Below the pieces are notes generated by a model. The model did not search any database. It was not told the DNA's origin and worked only from the letters and a program-made list of their open reading frames with translations. Shown here one piece after another: positions 38,555 through 48,400 of a DNA stretch of 64,000 nucleotides. The position numbers and the translations under genes are program-made. Each line of letters starts with the position of its first letter. Within the stretch, counting starts at the first letter, position 1. The DNA lies in the NCBI RefSeq assembly GCF_022024115.1, contig NZ_CP091792.1, positions 1,674,001-1,738,000 on the forward strand. The letters run 5' to 3'. The DNA comes from Prevotella communis. Its GTDB lineage: Bacteria; Bacteroidota; Bacteroidia; Bacteroidales; Bacteroidaceae.

Positions 38555-41500
38555 TTCACCTCGATAATTTGATTGCTGTAAACAAACCACAGATAGCCCG
38601 TCACGTTCTGGTGACCCATCTGCCTGAGCAGGTCCATGTATTCACGCACCTGTTCGTGGTATTCCTCGCGCTGATGACCGAACTTGAAGTCTATGACCAC
38701 CGTCTTGTCGCCATTCGTCATCACTCGGTCGGGCCTGCGCTCCTGGCCATCGGGCAACAGGATCGTGCACTCGTTGTAGAGCGACCATTCCGCCGTGAAC
38801 CACTGCGCCACGCGCTTGTCGCCCAGACGCTTATGAATCATCGCCTCAATCTTCTCACGCGTCAGTTGGGCATCATAGATAATACCCTCCATCTCCATCT
38901 GCTGCAGGGCACTGTCTACGTCCTGTGCTGTACGGATATGTGCAAACACATTGTGCAGGATGTTACCCATCTTGATATAGTTCGACTGCTGGGTAAACTC
39001 CTCATCCTCTGCATTCACGAAGTCCTTACTCTGGTTGCTCTGCCTGAACGATGTCTTCAGGCTGAAGGTCTCTATCTCCACCGGGATGATGGTGCTGGGC
39101 TGCGTGAAGGGGTTTGATGTCTGAGGGCTGAGGGCTGAGGGATGATGGCTGAGGGATGATGTCTGAGGGAGGTGTCCATAGGAGAATACAATGGGCTGGG
39201 TCTCGTCGTCCAGACCGGATATACAGGCACCCTCGAGGTCCAGCACCGGCAACACCTGTTCGATGCGTTCAGAGCGTGAGTTCTTGCCCTGGCGCTTACC
39301 GATGACGAAGAGACTCTCTACCGCACGTGTGAACGCCACATAGAGCAGGTTCAGGTTGTCCACCACGCTCTGCAGGTGTTCCGTCTTGTAGTCGTCCTCG
39401 TAGATGGTACCCATCATGCCCTTCTGACTATAGTCGATAGCTGCCAGAGGCAAGGCCATATACGGGTCCTCCTTGGGTTCGCACCACAGCACGTCGGGCA
39501 TCTCCATACGCCAGTCGCAGAACGGAATCAGCACGTGGTCGAACTCCAGTCCCTTTGACTTATGGATGGACAGGATGCGGATGCCGTCGACGTCGGAGCA
39601 CTGGATGGTCTTGCTGCACAGCGTGGCGTCCCATTCGCGCAGGAATCCGTTCACATCCGTCGATTTCTCTCCGATATAGTTCAGAACGTGGTCGTAGAAC
39701 GTGCAGAGATAGGCACTCTGGTCCTTCATCCCTTGCAGGTTGAAGATACCGTAAAGGCGTTCCACCAGGTCGTAGAGTGGCAGGAGCAGCAGCGAGGCGT
39801 CGAAGTCCTCAGGCAGTGCACCGTCAATCTTTCCGCTGTAGGCCTTCTGCAGGAATGCCCGTGTAATCATGTCGTCAGGATGCGTCAGACTCCTCAGCGC
39901 ATGGATAATCACCTGGACGGCAGGCGACGCATCCAGGCGGAAGGCCTCGTCGCTGATCACGCTCACCTCTGGCATCGTGGCCATCAGGTGGTTGGCTATC
40001 ACGGTGATATTGGCGTTCGAGCGCAGCAGGATGGCAATCTGCCTGGGTGCGACGCCCTGCGACAGCAAGTCCGAGATATGTTCCACCAGCAGGTCCAACG
40101 TCTGTTGCTGGTAGTCCTCGCCCGTGAGCAACTGGATATCCACGCGTCCCTCGTCGGCCTTGGATGCCGGCCATTTCTGCTCCACGTCGTCATAGGCCGC
40201 CACCTCCTCCTGACTGGCTGCCTCTGTGAAGAAGGCGTTGTTGAAACGAATGACGTTGGGCGTAGAACGGTAGTTGGTATCCATCGGCAGCACCTCCAAT
40301 CGCTGACTGGCATTCTGGAACTGGTCCCTGATATTGGCCAGCAGGCGCCAGTCGCCACTGCGCCAGCGGTAGATGCTCTGCTTCACGTCGCCTACTATCA
40401 GGTTCGACGTGCCCTCATGGCTCATCGCTTCCTCCAGCAGTATCTTGAAGTTCTGCCACTGCACGGTAGAGGTATCCTGAAACTCGTCAATCATGATATG
40501 TTCCAGGTGGGTGCCAATCTTCTCAAACACAAAGGGGGAGTCGCTGTCCTTGATCAGTTCGTGGAGCAACTGCTGCGTGTCTGACAACAGGAAGCGGTTG
40601 GCGTTGTCGTTCAGTTCGTGCACCTTACTCTCGATGCTGCCCAGGAGGCGCAACTGACTCAAGTGGCGCAGGGTCAGGTCGGCCGACTTGTACCGCTTGT
40701 ACTGTACGGGCTGCTCACTCTTAACTGTGTTAAGAAGAGGAATTAGTTTGTCTTCTGCAAGGGCGTGAATAAATGGTCCCCGCTGGCATGTTTTTGTATA
40801 CCATTTCGTAGGGTCTGCAGCTGCGGCATTGGCTGTTGCATTAAAAATGTCTTCACCAAAATCCCCGCGCTTCAGTTTCAGAAATACACCACAAACTCCA
40901 CTGCTTTTCTTCGCAAAGTCGTCCACCGTGAGCCCCTCGGCCTTGATAATCTCGAAGAAGGTCTCCGCCAGTTGCATCATCTTCTCCTTGGCATCGTCGC
41001 GCTCATGGCGCAGCGTGGCCGAGTACTTGTCGAAGAAATCTTTCTCGTTGTTGAGCACCTCCAGCCGGTGGCTCTTCTCCTTATAGAAATCGCGGAAGAT
41101 GGTCTTACCGAATTTCTTGATAGGTCCGATGACGTTCCACGAGCGGTCGTCACGGATGGTGTCCATGATGTATTTCAGGAGCCACTGCAGCAGCAGGTCG
41201 GTGGCCTGCAGACTCTCAATGAGCTGGTCTACAGCCTGTTCCTCCACCTGCACGTCGTTCAGACCCACGCGCAGGTTGGCCGTCAGGTCCAACTCGCGAG
41301 CCAGGTTGCGCAGCACGCACTGGAAGAACGAGTCAATCGTCTCCACACGGAAATAACTGTAGTTGTGCAACAGCAGGTGCAGGGCCATGCCCGCCCGTTC
41401 CGAGGCCATCTGGGGCGACACCTCCAGCTCCTCGCACACCTTACTCATATAGCCCTTCGACTCCTCCTGCTGACGCCAGATGCCGTACAACTGGCTCAGA

Positions 41501-41664
41501 ATTCGTGATTTCATCTCGGCTGTGGCCTTGTTGGTAAATGTCACAGCCAGTATCTGACGGAAGGCATAGGGATTCTGTACCAGCAGCTTGATATATTCCA
41601 CCGTGAGGCGGAAGGTCTTACCACTACCAGCACTGGCCTTATAGACAATCAGTGGTTTTACCAT
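38551..41664 (-). CDS. addA: AddA-like UvrD helicase/nuclease
   Basis: A 1037-residue superfamily 1 helicase fused to a nuclease, resembling AddA/RecB. Motifs: Walker A YKASAGSGKTFRLTVEYIKLL near residues 8-28, AVTFTNKATAEMKSRIL, DEFQDTSTVQWQNF, RSGDWR..., and ILSIHKSKGLEFDHVLIPF. The C-terminal nuclease carries RPDRVMTNGDKTVVIDFKFG, with D and K of the PD-(D/E)XK core. Between helicase and nuclease (about residues 830-850) the coding sequence runs through a 7-bp tandem array that encodes a Ser/Pro/His-rich linker. The 5' end of addB and its own 3' end overlap by ATGA. Confidence 0.88.
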   Translation of the reverse strand: MVKPLIVYKASAGSGKTFRLTVEYIKLLVQNPYAFRQILAVTFTNKATAEMKSRILSQLYGIWRQQEESKGYMSKVCEELEVSPQMASERAGMALHLLLHNYSYFRVETIDSFFQCVLRNLARELDLTANLRVGLNDVQVEEQAVDQLIESLQATDLLLQWLLKYIMDTIRDDRSWNVIGPIKKFGKTIFRDFYKEKSHRLEVLNNEKDFFDKYSATLRHERDDAKEKMMQLAETFFEIIKAEGLTVDDFAKKSSGVCGVFLKLKRGDFGEDIFNATANAAAADPTKWYTKTCQRGPFIHALAEDKLIPLLNTVKSEQPVQYKRYKSADLTLRHLSQLRLLGSIESKVHELNDNANRFLLSDTQQLLHELIKDSDSPFVFEKIGTHLEHIMIDEFQDTSTVQWQNFKILLEEAMSHEGTSNLIVGDVKQSIYRWRSGDWRLLANIRDQFQNASQRLEVLPMDTNYRSTPNVIRFNNAFFTEAASQEEVAAYDDVEQKWPASKADEGRVDIQLLTGEDYQQQTLDLLVEHISDLLSQGVAPRQIAILLRSNANITVIANHLMATMPEVSVISDEAFRLDASPAVQVIIHALRSLTHPDDMITRAFLQKAYSGKIDGALPEDFDASLLLLPLYDLVERLYGIFNLQGMKDQSAYLCTFYDHVLNYIGEKSTDVNGFLREWDATLCSKTIQCSDVDGIRILSIHKSKGLEFDHVLIPFCDWRMEMPDVLWCEPKEDPYMALPLAAIDYSQKGMMGTIYEDDYKTEHLQSVVDNLNLLYVAFTRAVESLFVIGKRQGKNSRSERIEQVLPVLDLEGACISGLDDETQPIVFSYGHLPQTSSLSHHPSALSPQTSNPFTQPSTIIPVEIETFSLKTSFRQSNQSKDFVNAEDEEFTQQSNYIKMGNILHNVFAHIRTAQDVDSALQQMEMEGIIYDAQLTREKIEAMIHKRLGDKRVAQWFTAEWSLYNECTILLPDGQERRPDRVMTNGDKTVVIDFKFGHQREEYHEQVREYMDLLRQMGHQNVTGYLWFVYSNQIIEVK
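39116..39176. repeat. 7-bp tandem array inside addA
   Basis: From 39121 the units ctgaggg and atgatgg/atgatgt run without slip for seven copies (49 bp), with partial units on both sides. The array is within the addA reading frame and encodes a linker containing SSLSHHPSALSPQ. The same units occur in gene-free DNA at 62801-62885. Confidence 0.9.
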
Positions 41665-43733
41665 CTATTGAATAGTTCAAATGTGAATTTACAGCCCATA
41701 TCCTGGTACTGGTAGTTCAGGAAACTGGTGAAGATACCCATCGAGAAGATGCGACAGGTGAAGCCGTAGCCCAGTTCAGAATATAGGCGGGTGTTATCAA
41801 TGCTCAGACTGCTTACATACACGCGCTCGCGCTCTACGTAGCGACCTACGATAGGCACCAGGTAGCCGGCCATCAGGGGGGTCTCGAAACTGACGTTGCC
41901 CCTGAGGTAGTATTTCGACTCGTTATAGAGGCGTGAGTTAAGCAACTGGAAATTTCCCGTGAAGTCATCGTCCCATCCGCCGGGTATGTTGTTATCGTGG
42001 AAGTTGGCGAAGTCCATGAAGAAGTTGTTGTCCTTGGCCGTATAGAGACCGCCGCCAAAGCGCAGGTTGAGCTGCTGGGTGCGGCACAGCGGTTGCTTGT
42101 ACGACGCATCGGCCTCCCAGCGCTCATAACTGATGTACTGGTGGTTGACCTTCACACCGCGCTCGTAGTCCAGCGACATCATCGGTGCTTTTGATGAAGG
42201 CATCCATTTCACGCTCAGCGACGGAGCCAGCGAGAAATACTGCGTCTCCTTGCCGTATTTGCGCATCTCCTCGGCATTGAGCGACTTACGGTTGTGGAAC
42301 ACCAGACCCGTCTCCAGGCGCAGGCGTTTCGTGGCCTGTATATGATGGCGCAGGCGGATGTAGTTGTCGTCAAAGAGCTCCAGGTTCTTACCGTCCAGGT
42401 CCAGGTCCTCACCGTATTGCTGCTTGATCTCGTCGAGTATCACCGAACTGCCTATACGGTTGTCGTTACCGAATATCAGTTCTACGCCGGCATCCTTCTT
42501 GTCATTATAATAGAGGTGGATCGGCGCCTTGTAGTAGAACTCGCGGAACTTGAAGTTGTAACCTACGTAGGGGTTGAAGTTGATATACGACGTCTCGCTT
42601 ATCTTATACTTCGCACCGAGCTTGATACGATAGGCCAGTCCCTTGCTCTGACTGTAGCTGATATACTGCGGGTCGAGGATAGGCGACAGTTTCAGGTAGC
42701 CCTTGTCGCCCTCGGTCTTCAGACTGTGGATCAGGTTCTCGCCAATCAGGTCCCAGCCAATCTCCTTCAGGTAGTTGCGGCGTCGGCGTGGGGCAGGCTC
42801 CGGCTCCTCTTCCTTCACCCATGTCTGCGTAATCTGGATAGTGTCGCTGTCCACCTCGGGCTCCGGTTCCTCTACCAGTCCGTTCCTGCGGTCGTAATCG
42901 TCCCATACGGCCAGTTCTGCGGGCGACAGGCTGATAGGGCGGATGGAGTCCATCAGGTCGCGGTCGCCCTTCACGTTGACGGAATCGGCCAGGGTGATAG
43001 GACAGTCAAACACGGCCTCAAACTGTGAGGTGACGTGGTTGCCGCCAAACTTAAACGAGATGTTGGTCTGACAGATTCGTGGCAGCAGGGCATGGGCGCC
43101 TTCCTTACCCATCATCGTCAGGGTCTGGAAGCGTATCATGTCAAACTCGCCCTCCATCTCCACCTGCTCGATGCGTCCTGTCAGGGCGTCGATGATGGCC
43201 TTACCGCGTACCAGCTGCGTGTTGCGCACCAGTCGCGGACGGAAATAGAGTCGCACCTTGTGGTTGGCCAGGGGCACGGTCTTATAGCGGTAGTAAATCC
43301 TGTTCTCCTTGTTAAACGGCGACAGCACGTGGTCGTCGTATATCGTCACGTGATAGAAATTGGGCGTCAGATACATAAACAGCACCGACATCGCACTTCT
43401 GTTGCGTGGTATGGTGGTGCAGTAGGCCTGTCGCTTGTTCTCGTAGTGAGCTATATTATGAAAGGTGAACCTGTCGTACTCCTCGCACACATACACACGC
43501 TCGCCGTACGAGAAGTTGTACATCGACGGCACTGCCATCATCGTGGCATTTCGCTTGTGTATCTGATAGAGATGTTTGGCGTAGACATTCGTGGAAAAGC
43601 CTTCGAGTTTGTCTACATTGTTCTTCAGGAAACTGTACATGCGATTCATGACAAGCGAATCAACCTGTGTTTCGCCTGATACGGAGGTCACAATGGCCAA
43701 AGTTGTTAGTATCGCAAGTAATAGACGTTTCAT
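41658..43733 (-). CDS. DUF5686-family outer-membrane barrel protein
   Basis: A 691-residue exported protein with a signal peptide (LLLAILTTLAIVTSVSG). The central part has an unfolded acidic/Pro segment near residues 300-335 (EEPEPEVDSDTIQ, EEEPEPAPRRRRNY). The C-terminal half is a barrel with repeated amphipathic strands and ends ...FELFNRW with a terminal aromatic. The overall pattern fits DUF5686, common in Bacteroidetes and of unknown function. Its stop overlaps the addA start region by 7 nt, so addA and addB may be translated from the same message. A TATCTTTG element lies just upstream. Confidence 0.75.
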   Translation of the reverse strand: MKRLLLAILTTLAIVTSVSGETQVDSLVMNRMYSFLKNNVDKLEGFSTNVYAKHLYQIHKRNATMMAVPSMYNFSYGERVYVCEEYDRFTFHNIAHYENKRQAYCTTIPRNRSAMSVLFMYLTPNFYHVTIYDDHVLSPFNKENRIYYRYKTVPLANHKVRLYFRPRLVRNTQLVRGKAIIDALTGRIEQVEMEGEFDMIRFQTLTMMGKEGAHALLPRICQTNISFKFGGNHVTSQFEAVFDCPITLADSVNVKGDRDLMDSIRPISLSPAELAVWDDYDRRNGLVEEPEPEVDSDTIQITQTWVKEEEPEPAPRRRRNYLKEIGWDLIGENLIHSLKTEGDKGYLKLSPILDPQYISYSQSKGLAYRIKLGAKYKISETSYINFNPYVGYNFKFREFYYKAPIHLYYNDKKDAGVELIFGNDNRIGSSVILDEIKQQYGEDLDLDGKNLELFDDNYIRLRHHIQATKRLRLETGLVFHNRKSLNAEEMRKYGKETQYFSLAPSLSVKWMPSSKAPMMSLDYERGVKVNHQYISYERWEADASYKQPLCRTQQLNLRFGGGLYTAKDNNFFMDFANFHDNNIPGGWDDDFTGNFQLLNSRLYNESKYYLRGNVSFETPLMAGYLVPIVGRYVERERVYVSSLSIDNTRLYSELGYGFTCRIFSMGIFTSFLNYQYQDMGCKFTFELFNRW

Positions 43734-43746
43734 TATATTTCAGGTG

Positions 43747-43754
43747 CAAAGATA
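43747..43754 (-). promoter_or_regulatory. -7 element for the DUF5686-addA-addB operon
   Basis: Minus strand reads TATCTTTG followed by C, 14 nt upstream of the ATG at 43733. Upstream lies the rpoD terminator palindrome. Confidence 0.6.
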
Positions 43755-43763
43755 GCATAAACA

Positions 43764-43798
43764 AATAGAAAAACCAAAAAATTTTTGGTTTTTCTATT
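43764..43798 (-). terminator. A/T-rich terminator after rpoD
   Basis: A perfect 17-bp inverted repeat around a single A (arms beginning AATAGAAAAACC). It lies 24 nt after the rpoD stop. The stem is AT-rich and contains its own T run, so a rho-independent role is likely but not certain. Confidence 0.6.
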
Positions 43799-43822
43799 CC
43801 TATCTTTTATTTACCTGAAAAT

Positions 43823-44695
43823 TTATCCCAGATATTTCATCAGGATGCGGGCATTACCAGAGTCACGGAGCTTGGCAATACTCTTCTCACGGATCTGGCG
43901 CACACGCTCACGGGTCAGTCCCAGCTCGTCGCCAATCTCCTCGAGTCCCTTCTCATGACAGCCAATGCCGAAGCACTCGCGGATAATGATAATCTCGCGA
44001 TCCTTTAATACGCGCGACAGTACTGAGTTCAGCTCCTGAGCCATTGACTCGTGGTCTACCTGGCGGTCCGTACGGGTGTCGTCGCCACCGGCCATCACGT
44101 CCAGCATACAGTTGTCCTCACCATCCTGGAAAGGTGCGTCGATAGACACGTGGTGACTGTCGGCCTGCATGCTCTGGCCAATCTTCTCCTCGTCGAGGTC
44201 GGTCATCTCGGCCAGCTCGCTCACAGAGGGGTGACGCTGGTTCTCCTGCTCAAACTTGTTGATCTCGTGGTTAATCTTGTTCAGAGAGCCAACCTGATTC
44301 AAGGGCAGACGCACAATACGGCTCTGCTCGGCAATAGCCTGGAGGATGCTCTGGCGAATCCACCATACGGCGTATGAGATGAATTTAAAACCGCGGGTCT
44401 CGTCAAACTTCTGGGCTGCCTTAATCAAACCGATGTTGCCTTCGTCAATCAAGTCGGTAAGTGTCAAACCCTGATGCTGATACTGTTTGGCCACAGAAAC
44501 GACGAAGCGCAGATTGGCTGTCACCAGCTTGTCCTTTGCACGCTCACCCTCAAGACCACCCTTGCGAATTTTCTGTGCCAGCTCAATCTCTTCATCAATG
44601 CTGATAAGAGGAGCACGACCGATTTCAACAAGGTATTTATCCAGTGCCTCACTTGAACGGTTTGTAATACTCTTTTGAATCTTTAATTGTCTCAT
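43823..44695 (-). CDS. rpoD: Primary sigma factor of Bacteroidetes type
   Basis: A 290-residue sigma-70 protein that lacks region 1.1 and the large non-conserved region, as is usual for Bacteroidetes housekeeping sigma factors. It shows regions 1.2-2 (DKLVTANLRFVVSVAKQYQ, LTDLIDEGNIGLIKAAQKFDETRG, FISYAVWWIRQSI), region 3 (LPLNQVGSLNKINHEINKF) and region 4.2 (GLEEIGDELGLTRERVRQIREKS). This factor recognises TTTG/TAnnTTTG promoters, which recur through the window. It has its own promoter and is flanked by a long gene-free zone. Confidence 0.96.
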   Translation of the reverse strand: MRQLKIQKSITNRSSEALDKYLVEIGRAPLISIDEEIELAQKIRKGGLEGERAKDKLVTANLRFVVSVAKQYQHQGLTLTDLIDEGNIGLIKAAQKFDETRGFKFISYAVWWIRQSILQAIAEQSRIVRLPLNQVGSLNKINHEINKFEQENQRHPSVSELAEMTDLDEEKIGQSMQADSHHVSIDAPFQDGEDNCMLDVMAGGDDTRTDRQVDHESMAQELNSVLSRVLKDREIIIIRECFGIGCHEKGLEEIGDELGLTRERVRQIREKSIAKLRDSGNARILMKYLG

Positions 44696-44773
44696 CTGTA
44701 TTTTCCTTAGATTTCCTTAACTAACTGCCTGATATATAGGCTTATACGTATAAACTCTTTTATTTTGCGGGTG

Positions 44774-44781
44774 CAAAGTTA
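44774..44781 (-). promoter_or_regulatory. -7 element for rpoD
   Basis: Minus strand reads TAACTTTG followed by C, 78 nt upstream of the rpoD ATG. Confidence 0.55.
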
Positions 44782-44873
44782 CGAAAAATATCAATACGTT
44801 GTTCTCGAGACACCCGTTTTTTTATGTTAAAAAAAGAAAAGAGCCCCCATGACAACGTCCCGACGGCGCCAGC

Positions 44874-44914
44874 GCCGCCTTGGCGGCAAGTCCTATAAGT
44901 CCTTGAAGTCCGTA
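44874..44914. repeat. GC-rich palindrome followed by 9-bp repeats
   Basis: A perfect palindrome GCCGCCTTGGCGGC (44874-44887) abuts three 9-bp units beginning aagtcc (44888-44914). The bases just before it are also GC-rich and self-complementary. No gene is associated. Confidence 0.7.
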
Positions 44915-44925
44915 GACATAAATAA

Positions 44926-44954
44926 AGTGAGCCCGGCAATTTGCCGAGCTCACT
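44926..44954. terminator. Orphan hairpin in the rpoD upstream zone
   Basis: AGTGAGC pairs with GCTCACT, and inner CGGCA with TGCCG, giving a strong hairpin. Minus-strand flank is T-rich, plus-strand flank is CTTTTC. No gene clearly ends here; it may terminate an unseen transcript or read-through. From 45143 to 45318 I see only AT-rich sequence with a weak GAGA/TCTC hairpin. Confidence 0.45.
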
Positions 44955-45054
44955 CTTTTCGCACATCTGTATCCCTGCCGCTTACGCTATTGATGGTGTT
45001 TTGTATAGTATTTTCAATTCTTATATTTCCCCCTTATAATACCCCTGAAAATTT

Positions 45055-45142
45055 GAGTTAACTCAAATCATGATTTGAATTAACTCGATTCATGATTTGA
45101 GTTAACTCAAACGATTAAATTAGTTAACGGGTCATTTTTAAG
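45055..45142. repeat. 22-bp palindromic tandem array, left copy
   Basis: Three 22-bp units at 45055, 45077 and 45099 and a decayed fourth at 45121. Each is two 11-bp halves of the type gagttaactca and aatcatgattt, each near-palindromic. The bases 45052-45111 form an almost perfect 60-bp palindrome that differs only near its centre. The array lies about 180 bp upstream of the promoter of the secreted modular protein. A related array is at 50237-50302. Confidence 0.9.
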
Positions 45143-45318
45143 GCCCGTAATTATGTATACTTTTTTACTTACTTGAATTGTCCATGGATATTTTTGTCTG
45201 CGACGCTACACGAATGACCATAAATATACATAAATGACTCATAAATATTATTCAGAGGTGACAGGTACCAGTCCCCGGCATCATATGAGAAGAGTGCTCT
45301 CTTTTTTTTATCCATTTA

Positions 45319-45349
45319 TTTGGTCTTTACGGATTTTTTTGTATCTTTG
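45319..45349 (+). promoter_or_regulatory. Complete promoter for the modular secreted protein gene
   Basis: TTTG at 45319-45322, 19 bp, then TATCTTTG at 45342-45349. This matches the Bacteroidetes -33/-7 consensus on both boxes. The ATG is 73 nt downstream. Confidence 0.85.
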
Positions 45350-45422
45350 CAAAAGTTTACCAACGAAATAAAACTACGTAATTTATAATCTTTATAATTT
45401 GTATAATTAAAACCTAATAAAA

Positions 45423-48400
45423 ATGGACAAAAAATTCTTAACCATTATCGCCCTGCTCTGCACCGTGATACAGGGAATGTGGGCACAGACAACCGTCAGC
45501 CTCACTGAGGATACAGGCGAGAAAGCTGGTACACCGGCACACTGGTATATCAACATGCCTGCAACAGACACAAGCACGTTGACACTCGACGGCACCATCA
45601 CTACCTTCAAGGTCTATGATAATGGCGGCAAGGACGGCACTTACAGTGACAACTGTGACGGAACCCTCGTACTGACTGCACCAGATGGCTATGTGTTGCA
45701 ACTCTCGGGTAACATTTGTTCTGAAAATAATCATTACCTGTATGTCTATGACGGTAGTGATAATAAAGCTGATAAACTCATCGATGGGGCGTGTGGCAAT
45801 AATAATGGTTTGGCGATTGATATTCCCACCGTCATCAGCAACGATCAGAGTATGACCCTCTGCTTCAAATCAACAGGTAACTCCTATCAAAGAGCCGGCC
45901 TCAACTTGACGGTGACACTTATCAATACCAATACGCTACATGAGATTAGCGGATTGGAGAATGTTTCGAACGGTAGCACTACTGCCAAAGTTAATGATGC
46001 TACTGTAACCCAAGCGAAGTATAGGGACGTAGTGGCCCTAACAGCTTCACCAGACGATGGCTATATCCTCAGTAATCTCAGCGTTAAGGACGCCAGTAAC
46101 AATGACGTAAGCGTAAGTTGGCCCATTTGGTCAAACAATGCCACCTTTACCATGCCTCCATCGGCTGTTACCGTCACTCCGACGTTCACCCATAAGAACA
46201 GCCTCTCTGTCAACATGCCGGTGGATGGCGTAAAGACGGTGAGGATTCCTGCAGGTGTTCAGACTTTCAAGGTCTATGACGATGGCGGCAGCACCAGTGG
46301 GTATAGCAACAATTGTGAAGGCACCCTCGTGCTGACTGCCCCCGAAGGCTACGTGCTGCAACTGTCGGGTGGCATTGCTACTTATGAAGGGGTTGATTAT
46401 CTGACTGTTTATGATAATAATGAAGCCAGTGGAACGAAACTTGTCGATGCAGTGAGCGGCAGGGGCGATCAGGGCAAGTTGAAGGACATTACAACTGTTA
46501 CCTCAACCGGCAACAACATGACGCTTTATTTCTATTCGATTATTGGCAATAATTACACCGGTCTCGACCTGACGGTGTTGGTATATAACCCCACGATGGA
46601 ATATGCCATCAGCGGATTAAGTAATACCACGCATGGCAGCATCGCTGCTACTGTCGGAGGTAATGCTGCAACTGCTGCCAAGTGGAAAGATGAGGTCACC
46701 CTCTCTGCCACCCCCGATGAGGGCTATGTACTTGATGCCCTGAGTGTGGTCGATGAAAACAGTAACGCCGTGGATGTGACGTGGAACCATTGGGAGAACA
46801 GCGCTTCCTTTACGATGCCCCTCTCGGCAGTCACTGTCACCTCTACGTTCACCAGCAAGAATAGCCTCTCCATTAACATGCCCACAAAGGCCACTAGAAA
46901 TGTGACGATTCCTGCTGGCGTATCCTCGTTCAAGGTATATGACGACGGCGGTGCCGGAGGCAACTACAGCAACGGATGTGATGGTACCCTCGTGCTGACC
47001 GCCCCTGTGGGTTGCCGACTCCAGCTCTCGGGCACAATCTATTCAAGTAGCGGCGATAATCTGTCTGTCTATGATGGCAGCGACAAGAGCGCTCTGATAC
47101 TCATCAATGAAATGCATAGCACAGGCGGCTCGGTTATCGAGACGACCTCTATTCCCACAGTAAGCAGCACTGGGCGAAGCATGACGCTTTATTTCCATAC
47201 GGACGATTATTATCAATTGGGTGGCCTCGACCTGACGGTAACGGTTCTTGACGCCAGCGCTGAATATACCATTAACGGAATAGGTGACGTGACGAATGGT
47301 AGTATCGCGGCTACGGTCGGTGGCGAGGACGTAACGAAGGCTAAATTGAGCGATGTTGTCACCCTGACAGTCACACCTGCTGATAACTATGTACTGAGCG
47401 ATCTCAGCGTGGTGGGCGCCAACAGCGAGACCGTGTCAGTGACCAGAGATTTCTGGGCAAATACTGCCACCTTTACCATGCCTGCTTCGGAAGTGACTGT
47501 CACCCCGACGTTCACCAACGATATTTTTGTCAACATGCCAAAGACGGGCGAAAAGACTGTAACTATCCCGGCGAATGTACATTGGTTCAAGGTCTATGAC
47601 GATGGCGGCAAGGACGTCAGCTACGACTTCGGCTGCAATGGCACCCTCGTGCTGACCGCACCAGAGGGCTGTCAGCTGCAACTCTCGGGCAATATCACGA
47701 CAGATAATGTGGACTACCTGACTGTCTATGACGGTGACCAGGCGGACAATAAGCATATACTTATCAACCAGGCGCATAGTTCAAGTAGTAGCACCTCAAC
47801 CGCTATTTCTACCGTCTTCAGCACCGGTCGTAGCATGAGGCTCTATTTCTATTCGGACAACGGTGGCAGGTACGACGGACTTGACCTGACGGTGACGGTT
47901 ATTGACCCCAATAAGAAGTATGACATTAGTGGGTTGGGCTCTGTGACGAATGGTAGCATTACTGCTACTGTTGGAGGTATAAACGTAACGCAGTCAAAAG
48001 CAAGTGATGTGGTCACCCTGACGGTAGCGCCTGATAAAGGTTATGTGCTTACCAACCTCAGCGTGACTGATGGCAGTAGCAATCCTGTAACGGTGACTAG
48101 AGATTTCTGGGCTAACACCGCCACCTTCACCATGCCCGCCTCGGCAGTTACCGTCACCCCGACGTTGACCAATAATCTAAATGACATCTATATCAACATG
48201 CCGCAGACGGGCACAACGACGGTGACGATCCCTGCAGGTGTCCAGTCGTTCAAAGTCTATGACGATCGCGGCTCTGATAACTACTACAGCGACAACTGCA
48301 ATGGTTACCTCGTTCTTACTGCCCCTGAAGGCTATGTGTTGCAAATCTCAGGCCGCGTTGATACCTCTGAACCTAATGACTACCTGATTGTCTATGACGG

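Noticed and set aside
44849..45061. Plus-strand ORF of 70 codons upstream of the secreted protein gene
   Set aside because: It runs through the GC-rich palindrome, 9-bp repeats and orphan hairpin, has no ribosome-binding site or promoter and no domain; most likely chance.
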